NCBI GenBank assembly: GCA_032117595.1
Contig: JAULYZ010000139.1
Coordinates: 1 to 5,417 of the forward strand
DNA: 5,417 bases
Origin: WLJO01 sp032117595
Lineage (GTDB): Bacteria > Actinomycetota > Acidimicrobiia > Acidimicrobiales > Ilumatobacteraceae
Reading direction: 5' to 3'
The notes beneath the pieces were generated by a model. It was not told the origin of the DNA, did no database searches, and worked only from the letters and a program-made list of their open reading frames with translations. This document shows positions 1 to 5,417 of this stretch, one piece after another. A program made the position numbers and the translations under genes. The stretch's first letter is position 1; each line of letters starts with the position of its first letter.

Positions 1-535
1 ACTCGCCGGGTTGACCGGCGATCCGCTGGGCCACGCGCTCGGCGAGCCCGGTCTCGTTGGCCAGTGTGCGCGCGAGGTAACGGCCGATCTGCACCTTGCT
101 GCCGCCGATCTGGCCGGATGCTGCGGCTGCGATGAGGGCCGAGGCGACACTCGCGGCCACGGGTCGCGCAGCACGCCAGTCCACCTGTGCGGCGAGGTCG
201 CGCATCCGTGCGACGGCGTCGCTGTCGGTGACCGACCGCCGGACGCTGGACCAGTCGACGCGCTGCAGCAGATCGGCGACCTCGCCCGCCTCGTCCGGCT
301 CTCCGGGTTCATCGTCCGTCGTCGACTCGCCGTCGCCGCTCCACCGTCGCAGGACGTCACCGGCGGTGGGTGCGATCGGCTGCACGGGTGAGGTGTCGCC
401 CTCGGTTCCCCTGCGGTACTCGTCGCGCAACGACTCGCCCATCTGGCGGGCGCGCTCGGCGGCTCGCTGGAGGAAGCCACCGCGACGCCCCGGCGCGCTG
501 GGGCGCGGTGAATCGTCGTTGGTGCGTTCAGTCAT
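1..535 (-). CDS. Uncharacterised protein, 5' part (C-terminus outside window)
   Basis: Open from an ATG at 535-533 to the window edge, giving 178 residues without a stop; the C-terminus is missing. I do not recognise the family. Residues 1-38 are Arg-rich and polar (SPRPSAPGRRGG followed by an FLQRAAERARQ helix). Residues 59-90 are rich in Asp, Glu, Gly and Ser and are probably disordered. From about 88 onward the chain looks helical, with two similar short blocks, LLQRVDWSSVRR (89-100) and LAAQVDWRAARP (114-125), followed by an Ala-rich helix (about 126-139) and a GQIGGSKVQIGRYLART segment (141-157). No signal peptide is evident. The Ala-rich helix is short and I would not call it a membrane segment. 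The start is supported by GGGAGG six bases upstream and by an 8-base overlap with the end of malQ, which suggests coupled translation. A role in sugar metabolism is only a guess from position. The gene is likely real; its function is unknown. Confidence 0.75.
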   Translation of the reverse strand, partial: MTERTNDDSPRPSAPGRRGGFLQRAAERARQMGESLRDEYRRGTEGDTSPVQPIAPTAGDVLRRWSGDGESTTDDEPGEPDEAGEVADLLQRVDWSSVRRSVTDSDAVARMRDLAAQVDWRAARPVAASVASALIAAAASGQIGGSKVQIGRYLARTLANETGLAERVAQRIAGQPGE

Positions 536-2273
536 GCGAGGCCTCCCGGAACGCGTTCATGGTCGCACGGATGGACCCGACACGCTCGAACTCGTCGATT
601 CGCAGCGGGAGCCGCCGGCGCCAGTTCGGGAACTCGTGCACCGTGCCGGGCACGTTGGGTCGCTCGGTTGCACCGCAGAGGTCCTCGAGGGTGACGAGCC
701 GTATGCGTGATGGTGAGCGCGCCAGCGACTCGTGGGCTGCTGCGATGACATCTCCCGAGAACGACCCGGCAGGGACGCGAGCGATCGACGCGAGCCGATC
801 GCGCATTGCTGCATCTCCGTCGGTGCCGAGCCACACGCCTGCCACCGTGGGGAGGTCGTGGGTGGTGAGCGTGGCGAGGCTCGCCTCGGGCCAGCGCGAC
901 GGCGGATCGGGCTCGAACCACGCCACCCGTGTCCCGAGGATGCCGGTGCGGCTCATCGCCTCTCGCACTCCGTGCTCCACGGTGCCGAGGTCCTCGCCCA
1001 CCACGAATGCTCCGGCTCGATGTGCTTCCACCCGCACGATGCCGAGCAGCACGTCACTCGGCTGGCGGACGTACGTGCCTGCCGTCGGCTGCTCGCCCGG
1101 CGGGATCCACCACAGGCGGAAGAGCCCCATCACATGGTCGAGGCGCAAGCCCGAGACGTGTCGCACCGCTGCGCGCACCGTCTCGATGAAGGGGACGAAT
1201 CGGGCAGCGCGCAGCGCTATCGGGTTGAGCGGAGGCAGTCCCCAGTCCTGTCCATCGGCGTTGAACTGGTCGGGCGGCGCGCCGATACGCCAACCCTGGG
1301 CGAGCGCGTCCTGGAAGCGCCATGCATCGGCGCCCGACGGGTCGAAGCCGACGGCAAGGTCCCCGATGAGCGCAACCGAGGGTGCGGTGCGCCGGGCCTG
1401 CGCAAGCTGACTGCCGATCAGCCACTGGCACCACGAGTGGAACTCCACGTCGAAGTCCTCGGGATCCATGTTGACGATGCCGGCGGCATCGGGGCGGCGG
1501 AACTCGGTCGGCCACTCGCGCCACGAGGGACCGTGCCGCTCCGCGAGTGCGCACCACTGCGCGTACCGCTGCAGCGACTCACCCTGTGCAGAGACCCAGC
1601 GACGCCACCCCTCGCCGAGTGACGAGGTGATGAACCACGAACGCAACGCCGAACGCTTCATCTCCCACACGCGGTCCCGGTCGACGAGCGGCGTGTCGAG
1701 TTCCTCGGGCAGCCCCGGGACGCGGATGTGCAGGGGGTTCATCCAGAGGCGGCTGCTTGGGTAATACGGGCTGTCCTGCTGGGGGAAGGAGGGTGACGGT
1801 GCGTGGAGCGGACTGATGAGCACTGCGCCCGCTCCGACCCGGCCAGCCCACGCAAGCAGCGCAGCGAGATCTCCGAGGTCGCCGATGCCCTGCGAACCAG
1901 CGGATCGCAGCGAGTACAACTGCGCCGCAACGCCCCACGCCGACGGTGCGTCGGGCACGCGGGCGGGTGCCACCACGAGGAACGTCCCGGGGCCGTCGTC
2001 GACCGGGACGAGATCGTGGTAACCGATAGGGAGATCGGGCGGGAGGCTGTGCACGGGCCCGATCTCGCTGCCGTCCTCGAGGTGGATGACGCACGGTCCC
2101 CAGAGCCCCGGTGTGTCGCCGGCGTTCACGCACCAGGCGGGTGGCGCAGCGTCGGGATCGCCCATCAGATCGCGCAGCAAGGTGCGCGTCGACTCGGGTG
2201 CGGGGTGCCACGTGCCGCCGATGTCGTGGAAGCCGTCTGGAATGCCCCACGCGTCGGTCACGTCCCCCAGCAT
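528..2273 (-). CDS. malQ: 4-alpha-glucanotransferase (amylomaltase, GH77)
   Basis: A 581-aa cytosolic enzyme that moves alpha-1,4-glucan segments between maltodextrins (disproportionation) in maltodextrin/glycogen turnover. All GH77 landmarks are visible: WGVAAQLYSLRS at 113-124 and GIGDLGDL at 129-136 at the start of the barrel; SPYYPSSRLWMNPL at 168-181; GDLAVGFDPSGADAW at 304-318; the GQDWG loop at 341-345; LRLDHVMGLFRLWWIP at 376-391 with Arg377 and nucleophile Asp379; GEDLG at 426-430 with acid/base Glu427; THDLPT at 471-476 with transition-state stabiliser Asp473; and the C-terminal PGTVHEFPNWRRRL at 542-555. The barrel resembles the E. coli type (LRIDHVMSLLRLWWIP there). The protein is shorter than E. 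coli MalQ (about 690 aa), mainly in the N-terminal domain (WGIPDGFHDIGG at 9-20). The ATG at 2273 was chosen over an upstream in-frame ATG at 2330 because AGGAG lies seven bases before it and homology begins just after it. The 3' end overlaps the next minus-strand gene by 8 bases. Confidence 0.96.
   Translation of the reverse strand: MLGDVTDAWGIPDGFHDIGGTWHPAPESTRTLLRDLMGDPDAAPPAWCVNAGDTPGLWGPCVIHLEDGSEIGPVHSLPPDLPIGYHDLVPVDDGPGTFLVVAPARVPDAPSAWGVAAQLYSLRSAGSQGIGDLGDLAALLAWAGRVGAGAVLISPLHAPSPSFPQQDSPYYPSSRLWMNPLHIRVPGLPEELDTPLVDRDRVWEMKRSALRSWFITSSLGEGWRRWVSAQGESLQRYAQWCALAERHGPSWREWPTEFRRPDAAGIVNMDPEDFDVEFHSWCQWLIGSQLAQARRTAPSVALIGDLAVGFDPSGADAWRFQDALAQGWRIGAPPDQFNADGQDWGLPPLNPIALRAARFVPFIETVRAAVRHVSGLRLDHVMGLFRLWWIPPGEQPTAGTYVRQPSDVLLGIVRVEAHRAGAFVVGEDLGTVEHGVREAMSRTGILGTRVAWFEPDPPSRWPEASLATLTTHDLPTVAGVWLGTDGDAAMRDRLASIARVPAGSFSGDVIAAAHESLARSPSRIRLVTLEDLCGATERPNVPGTVHEFPNWRRRLPLRIDEFERVGSIRATMNAFREASHD
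542..547 (-). promoter_or_regulatory. Shine-Dalgarno of the gene downstream of malQ
   Basis: GGGAGG on the minus strand, six bases before the ATG at 535. It lies inside the last codons of malQ. It fixes the start of the uncharacterised gene and shows that the gene has its own initiation signal despite overlapping malQ. Confidence 0.65.
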
Positions 2274-2280
2274 GCCAGCA

Positions 2281-2285
2281 CTCCT
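2281..2285 (-). promoter_or_regulatory. Shine-Dalgarno of malQ
   Basis: AGGAG on the minus strand, seven bases upstream of the malQ ATG at 2273-2271. It decides this start over the longer frame opening at 2330. It lies inside the 25-base divergent spacer and touches the -10-like hexamer of the opposite strand. No -10-like TANNNT hexamer for malQ is visible in the roughly 45 bases upstream, so its promoter must lie within the opposing coding sequence. Confidence 0.75.
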
Positions 2286-2290
2286 ACACT
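2285..2290 (+). promoter_or_regulatory. Candidate -10 element for a leaderless transcript
   Basis: TACACT fits the actinobacterial -10 pattern TANNNT and ends eight bases before the A of the ATG at 2299. RNA polymerase usually starts 6-9 bases after the -10, so transcription would begin at or next to the start codon. The only purine-rich stretch before that ATG (GGAG, 2293-2296) is two bases away, too close for a normal Shine-Dalgarno, which also favours a leaderless message. No convincing -35 is seen near 2262-2267. Confidence 0.45.
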
Positions 2291-2298
2291 GCGGAGCG

Positions 2299-2583
2299 AT
2301 GGCGAAATGGCTCGTCGAGCGTCGACTCACCGGGGTGAGCGGGCGCCTGCGTTCGCTGCGGGAGGAACTGCGCGTGATCGACGAGCAGCTCGGCCAGCTC
2401 GCCGACGAGGCCGACGACAGCCGGATCCGGTCGCTCGTGTCGGAGACCCCACTGGCTGGCCACGAGTTCCGTGAGGCGAGCCGTCACGCCGACGCAATGG
2501 GTGCCCGCCGCCAGGAAGTCATCGACACCATCGCACGGCTCGAGCGGCGCCAGGACGAACTGCTCGACGAACTACGTCGATGA
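2299..2583 (+). CDS. Small coiled-coil protein of unknown function
   Basis: 94 residues, beginning MAKWLVERRL and ending DELLDELRR. Apart from the basic N-terminus it reads as two heptad-like, charged helices, about 13-38 and 55-93, joined by a conserved-looking turn (DSRIRSLVSETPLAGHE, 40-56). This is a helical hairpin or dimerising coiled coil. There is no signal peptide, membrane span, cysteine pair or known catalytic motif. The frame is open upstream to 2086, antisense to malQ, but the ATG at 2299 is preferred: it follows a -10-like TACACT, and the region before it is already explained by malQ on the other strand. The gene lies 46 bases ahead of pdtaR in the same direction and is probably cotranscribed with it. 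I have an impression of similar short proteins in other actinobacteria but cannot name a family. The function is unknown; an accessory role for the regulator is only inferred from position. Confidence 0.8.
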   Translation: MAKWLVERRLTGVSGRLRSLREELRVIDEQLGQLADEADDSRIRSLVSETPLAGHEFREASRHADAMGARRQEVIDTIARLERRQDELLDELRR

Positions 2584-2633
2584 CCAGCCATACTTCACGT
2601 CTCGCGTCCGAACCGTCCGAGGAGCCACGTTGA
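2580..2633 (+). other. 17-codon micro-ORF bridging two genes
   Basis: The ATG at 2580-2582 overlaps the TGA of the coiled-coil gene (ATGA), and its own TGA at 2631-2633 overlaps the TTG start of pdtaR (TTGA). The peptide would be MTSHTSRLASEPSEEPR. The pdtaR Shine-Dalgarno lies within its last codons. It could relay ribosomes from one gene to the next, or it could be a chance open stretch; there is no Shine-Dalgarno clearly dedicated to it. Confidence 0.3.
2619..2624 (+). promoter_or_regulatory. Shine-Dalgarno of pdtaR (fixes a TTG start)
   Basis: GAGGAG five bases upstream of the TTG at 2630. No ATG or GTG exists in frame near the start of the receiver domain, so this site is the main support for TTG initiation. 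Confidence 0.75.
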
Positions 2634-3205
2634 CCATCCGAGTCGTGATCGCCGAGGACGAGGCCATCATCCGCCTCGACCTGAAGGAAACCCTCGAGGA
2701 GGAGGGCTACGAGGTGGTGGGCGAGACCGGTCGCGGCGACGATGCCCTTCGGCTGGTGCGTGAGTTGCGACCCGATCTTGCGATCCTCGACATCAAGATG
2801 CCCGGCATGACCGGGCTCGAGGTTGCCACGGAGATCAACTCCGAGCGCATCTGTGGTGTGCTCATCCTCACGGCGTTCAGTCAGCGCGAGGTGGTGGAAC
2901 AGGCGCGCGATGCCGGAGCGCTGGCCTACCTCGTGAAGCCGTACCAGAAGAGCGATCTCATCCCCGCCATCGAGGTGGCCATCGGCCGCTTCCGTGAGTT
3001 GTCAGCGCTGAGCGGCGAGGTCGGCCGGCTCGAGGACCAGCTCGAGACCCGCAAGATCATGGATCGTGCCAAGGGCATCCTCATGGACGAGTGCGGCATG
3101 GCCGAGGCCGACGCATTCGCGTTCGTGCAGCGCAGCGCGATGAGTGGTCGTACTCGAATGCGTGACATCGCCGAGCAGATCATCGCGGGCTCCCTCCGTC
3201 CCTGA
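2630..3205 (+). CDS. pdtaR: ANTAR-domain response regulator, PdtaR type
   Basis: 191 aa, with an N-terminal CheY-like receiver (about 3-118) and a C-terminal RNA-binding ANTAR domain (about 130-187). The receiver has the acidic pair Glu9/Asp10, phosphoacceptor Asp54 (AILDIKMPG), Thr81 (LTAFSQRE) and Lys103 (AYLVKPY). A helical linker (SGEVGRLEDQLETRK, 128-142) leads into the ANTAR core RAKGILMDECGM (146-157), with Ala162 and the MRDIAEQII end (177-185). The pattern closely follows M. tuberculosis PdtaR (Rv1626), for example TAFSQRD, AYLVKP and SDLIPAIE there. ANTAR regulators bind paired hairpins in nascent RNA and prevent termination; in Mycobacterium the cognate kinase is PdtaS, encoded elsewhere, and no kinase is present here. 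The start is TTG with GAGGAG five bases upstream; in-frame sequence further upstream is not receiver-like. polA follows after 57 bases, which matches the known nearness of Rv1626 and polA (Rv1629). Confidence 0.95.
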   Translation: MTIRVVIAEDEAIIRLDLKETLEEEGYEVVGETGRGDDALRLVRELRPDLAILDIKMPGMTGLEVATEINSERICGVLILTAFSQREVVEQARDAGALAYLVKPYQKSDLIPAIEVAIGRFRELSALSGEVGRLEDQLETRKIMDRAKGILMDECGMAEADAFAFVQRSAMSGRTRMRDIAEQIIAGSLRP

Positions 3206-3212
3206 ACCAGTA

Positions 3213-3235
3213 GGGGGTCCCGGCCGGAGAACCCC
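3213..3235 (+). other. GC-rich imperfect inverted repeat between pdtaR and polA
   Basis: GGGGT (3214-3218) can pair with ACCCC (3231-3235); alternatively TCC (3218-3220) pairs with GGA (3226-3228) inside the outer GGGG/CCCC stem, leaving a bulge. No run of T follows, so it is not a standard intrinsic terminator. It could be a weak attenuator or mRNA end for pdtaR, or simply GC-rich spacer. Confidence 0.25.
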
Positions 3236-3249
3236 TTCGGGCAGGCAAG

Positions 3250-3255
3250 TAGGGT
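3250..3255 (+). promoter_or_regulatory. Possible polA -10 hexamer overlapping its Shine-Dalgarno
   Basis: TAGGGT matches TANNNT and ends seven bases before the polA ATG, which would allow leaderless polA transcription. The same bases include AGGG (3251-3254), eight bases before the ATG, usable as a Shine-Dalgarno if transcription starts further upstream. The two readings cannot be separated from sequence alone. No -35 is evident. Confidence 0.3.
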
Positions 3256-3262
3256 GAGGGCG

Positions 3263-5417
3263 ATGGGTACGGTGCTGCTGCTCGACGGAAACTCGCTCAC
3301 CTACCGTGCGTTCTTCGCGCTGCCCACCGACATGGCGACGGCCTCCGGGCAGGTCACCAATGCGGTGTACGGCTTCACCTCCATGCTCATCAATCTCATC
3401 CGTGAGCACCGTCCCAAGTCGGTAGTGGTTGCGTTCGACCGTCCCGAGCCCACGTTCCGGCACGTGGCGAACCCGGCGTACAAGGCCCAGCGCGAGGAGA
3501 CCCCCGACATCCTTCGTCAGCAGATGGGGTTGGTGCGCGAGGTGCTCGGTGCGCTCGGCATCAGCGCGCTCGAGGCGCCCGGTTGGGAGGCCGACGACAT
3601 CATCGCCACGGTGGTGGAGCGGGCGCGGGGCACCGGGGACGACGTCATCATCGTCACGGGTGACCGCGACAGTTATCAGTTGGTGGAGGACCCCCTCGTG
3701 CGGGTGCTCTACAACAAGCGTGGCGTGAGCGACTACGCGCTCTACGACGAGGCCGGCATCCTCGAGCGCACCGGTGTCACGCCCAAGCAGTACCCCGAGT
3801 ACGCAGCGCTGCGCGGCGACCCGAGCGACAACCTGCCGGGTGTGCCCGGAGTGGGGGAGAAGACCGCCGCCAAACTCATCACGACCTACGGCGGCCTCGA
3901 CGGGATCTTCGCCCACGCAGCCGAGCAGACGCCCAAGCTGCGCGAGTCGTTGCAGGCCAACGAGGCACAGGCGCGCCTCAACCACGAACTCATGTTGCTG
4001 CGCCGGGATGCGCCGATCGAGGTCGAACTCGCCTCGGCCGCCCTGCACCCGGACATGACCGAGGTGAAGCGACTCTTCGACTTCCTCGAGTTCCGTGCGC
4101 TCTACGACCGCCTGCGCGATGCGCTCAAGTCGATCGGTGTCGAGTCCGCGGCGGGCGAGGCTGCGGCGCCGGCAGACGACGGCCAGACCCTCGAGGCCGA
4201 ACTGGCCCATCCCGAGGGGCCCGCCGACGCAGCGCGACGCCTGCGTGCGCTGTCGGTCCTCGACCTCGCCGCTGCATGGTCGGGTCAGCCCGGACGGTCG
4301 CCGTTGCTCGGCCTCGCCGTGGTGGAGCAGCCCGGGTCGGCCGAGGTGATGTGGTTGCCCGCCGACCTGCTGGGAGCACCCGAGGTGCGCGAGGCGCTGG
4401 TGGCGGGGGTTCCCGTGCGTGCGCACGATGCCAAACCCATCATGCGGTCGTTGCTCGCCCTGGGGATCGACCTCGGGTCGCTCTCGATCGACACGGCGAT
4501 CGCCGCCTACCTCATCGACCCGGCCGAGGGCAGCTACTCGGTGGGCGATCTGCTCGGCCGCTACACCGGTCACTCCATGCCGACGTCGGGCTCACCGAGC
4601 GGACAGCTCGATTTCGGTGACTCGGCCACCGACGAATCCCTCGACGCCGCCCGTGCCGCGCTCGCAGTGTCTCGCCTCGCCCCCGCACTCGAGGACGCAC
4701 TCGATGCACAGGGCATGATGCGGCTGTACCGCGAGATCGAGAACCCGCTGGTGCGCGTCCTCGCCCGCATGGAGCAGGCGGGTGTTGCCGTCGATGTTGC
4801 CGAACTGCGGGCGCTGAACGCTCGCTTCACCTCGGAGTGCTCCCGGCTCGTGGCGGAGGTGCACCGTGTTGCCGGCAGGGAGTTCAACGTGAACTCCACC
4901 ATCCAGTTGCGCGAGATCCTCTTCGAGGAACACGGCCTCACGCCGTTGAAGAAGACCAAGACCGGTTTCTCGACCGACGCCCAGACCCTCGAGAAACTGC
5001 GCGATCAGTGGCCCGAGTTCATCGACCCGCTGCTCAAGTACCGCGAGTTCGAGAAGTTGAGGTCCACCTACGGCGAGGGTCTGCTCGCCGAGGTGGCACC
5101 CGATGGTCGCATTCACGCCACCTTCAACCAGACGGTTGCCCGCACGGGCCGCCTGAGCTCGGACCAGCCGAACCTGCACAACATCCCGGTGCGCAGCGAC
5201 GAGGGCCGCCAGTTCCGCAAGGCCTTCGTGGCCGCGCCCGGGTGCGTGCTCCTCATCGCCGACTACAACCAGATCGAGTTGCGGTGCATCGCCCACCTGG
5301 CCGAGGACCCGGGGCTGATTGAGGCGTTCAACAGCGGCGAGGACATCCACCGTGCCACCGCAGCGCGCGTGTTCGGCGTCGATCCGGGGTCGGTCACCAT
5401 CGATCAGCGCTCGAAGG
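3263..5417 (+). CDS. polA: DNA polymerase I, 5' part (C-terminus outside window)
   Basis: 718 residues are visible; the family is usually 850-930 aa, so roughly the last 170-200 are missing, including polymerase motifs B and C. The 5' nuclease domain (1 to about 290) has its acidic metal ligands: Asp8 (LLLDGNS), Asp59 (VAFDRPEPTFRH), Glu109/Asp111/Asp112 (WEADDI), Asp134/Asp136 (TGDRDSYQL) and Asp186/Asp189 (GDPSDNLPG), followed by the helix-hairpin-helix GVPGVGEKTAAKL. The middle domain (about 325-470) is a degenerate 3'-5' exonuclease: the DxE motif is replaced around LDLAAAW (333-339), and the other two carboxylates are also not at their places. The polymerase domain starts near 485 (EIENPLVRVLARMEQAGV), with KKTKTGFSTD, TGRLSS (628-633) and motif A DYNQIELR (667-674, metal ligand Asp667, Glu672). 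The protein fills gaps and removes RNA primers but probably cannot proofread. The start is the ATG at 3263, with AGGG eight bases upstream; an in-frame GTG lies three codons earlier. Confidence 0.97.
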   Translation, partial: MGTVLLLDGNSLTYRAFFALPTDMATASGQVTNAVYGFTSMLINLIREHRPKSVVVAFDRPEPTFRHVANPAYKAQREETPDILRQQMGLVREVLGALGISALEAPGWEADDIIATVVERARGTGDDVIIVTGDRDSYQLVEDPLVRVLYNKRGVSDYALYDEAGILERTGVTPKQYPEYAALRGDPSDNLPGVPGVGEKTAAKLITTYGGLDGIFAHAAEQTPKLRESLQANEAQARLNHELMLLRRDAPIEVELASAALHPDMTEVKRLFDFLEFRALYDRLRDALKSIGVESAAGEAAAPADDGQTLEAELAHPEGPADAARRLRALSVLDLAAAWSGQPGRSPLLGLAVVEQPGSAEVMWLPADLLGAPEVREALVAGVPVRAHDAKPIMRSLLALGIDLGSLSIDTAIAAYLIDPAEGSYSVGDLLGRYTGHSMPTSGSPSGQLDFGDSATDESLDAARAALAVSRLAPALEDALDAQGMMRLYREIENPLVRVLARMEQAGVAVDVAELRALNARFTSECSRLVAEVHRVAGREFNVNSTIQLREILFEEHGLTPLKKTKTGFSTDAQTLEKLRDQWPEFIDPLLKYREFEKLRSTYGEGLLAEVAPDGRIHATFNQTVARTGRLSSDQPNLHNIPVRSDEGRQFRKAFVAAPGCVLLIADYNQIELRCIAHLAEDPGLIEAFNSGEDIHRATAARVFGVDPGSVTIDQRSK

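Noticed and set aside
370..1622. Long plus-strand frames (346 and 296 codons) opposite malQ and the unknown gene
   Set aside because: They are Arg/Ser/Pro-rich shadows with no motif, while the opposite strand encodes a complete GH77 catalytic set.
2086..2298. N-terminal extension of the coiled-coil gene to an upstream ATG at 2086
   Set aside because: The extra 71 residues are antisense to the conserved MalQ N-terminus and read as low-complexity. The ATG at 2299 follows a plausible -10, and the helical protein begins there.
2274..2330. Longer MalQ starting at the minus-strand ATG at 2330
   Set aside because: The extra 19 residues (MSRRSTSHFAIAPQCRSAG) do not resemble MalQ N-termini, whereas the ATG at 2273 has AGGAG seven bases upstream.
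2471..2629. N-terminal extension of PdtaR to an ATG at 2471
   Set aside because: It would overlap the coiled-coil gene by over 100 bases with non-receiver sequence. The TTG at 2630 has a strong GAGGAG and begins just before the receiver domain.
3206..3262. Canonical ANTAR target (double hexaloop) or Rho-independent terminator between pdtaR and polA
   Set aside because: The visible stems do not have hexaloops with the A1/G4 pattern, and no T-run follows either stem.
3002..4573. A 523-codon open frame on the minus strand opposite pdtaR and polA
   Set aside because: Its translation is low-complexity and rich in Arg, Gly, His and Val, with no recognisable domain, and it lies antisense to the clearly conserved PdtaR C-terminus and PolA. 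It is a product of GC-biased third positions.
1..5417. CRISPR array, tRNA/rRNA gene, insertion sequence or phage remnant
   Set aside because: No regularly spaced repeats, tRNA-like cloverleaf, transposase motif or terminal inverted repeats were seen; the window is filled almost end to end by the five genes.

Overview
The window looks like chromosomal DNA of a GC-rich actinobacterium. The base composition is strongly GC-rich with GC-biased third codon positions. A PdtaR-type ANTAR response regulator sits directly upstream of DNA polymerase I, which recalls the Rv1626 (pdtaR) to Rv1629 (polA) neighbourhood of Mycobacterium tuberculosis. Protein style (Arg/Asp/Ala-rich, short linkers) would fit a lineage such as the Acidimicrobiia, but the rank below Actinomycetota is an inference. 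No mobile element, RNA gene, CRISPR array or phage gene was seen, and this is essentially a dense housekeeping region.

Layout. The left half (1-2273) is read on the minus strand. malQ (4-alpha-glucanotransferase, GH77) runs from 2273 down to 528. It overlaps by 8 bases a second gene that starts at 535 and leaves the window at base 1; that gene encodes an unrecognised protein with an acidic, probably disordered N-terminal half and an Ala-rich helical half. The right half (2299-5417) is read on the plus strand. It holds a 94-aa coiled-coil protein, the ANTAR response regulator pdtaR (TTG start), and polA, whose 5' nuclease, degenerate proofreading domain and first polymerase motifs are present before the window cuts it.

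The two gene groups diverge from a spacer of only 25 bases. The spacer carries the malQ Shine-Dalgarno on one strand and a TANNNT -10-like hexamer on the other, placed so that the coiled-coil gene could be transcribed as a leaderless mRNA. Between the coiled-coil gene and pdtaR lies a 17-codon reading frame that overlaps the stop of the first (ATGA) and the start of the second (TTGA), which could couple their translation.

Function. malQ belongs to maltodextrin/glycogen metabolism. PdtaR-type proteins act in RNA-level antitermination under control of a histidine kinase, which is not in this window. PolA does gap filling, Okazaki primer removal and repair. I see no evidence for a new multi-gene system. 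The points most worth a second look are the compact divergent start region, the bridging micro-ORF, the coiled-coil partner of pdtaR, and the unknown gene coupled to malQ.
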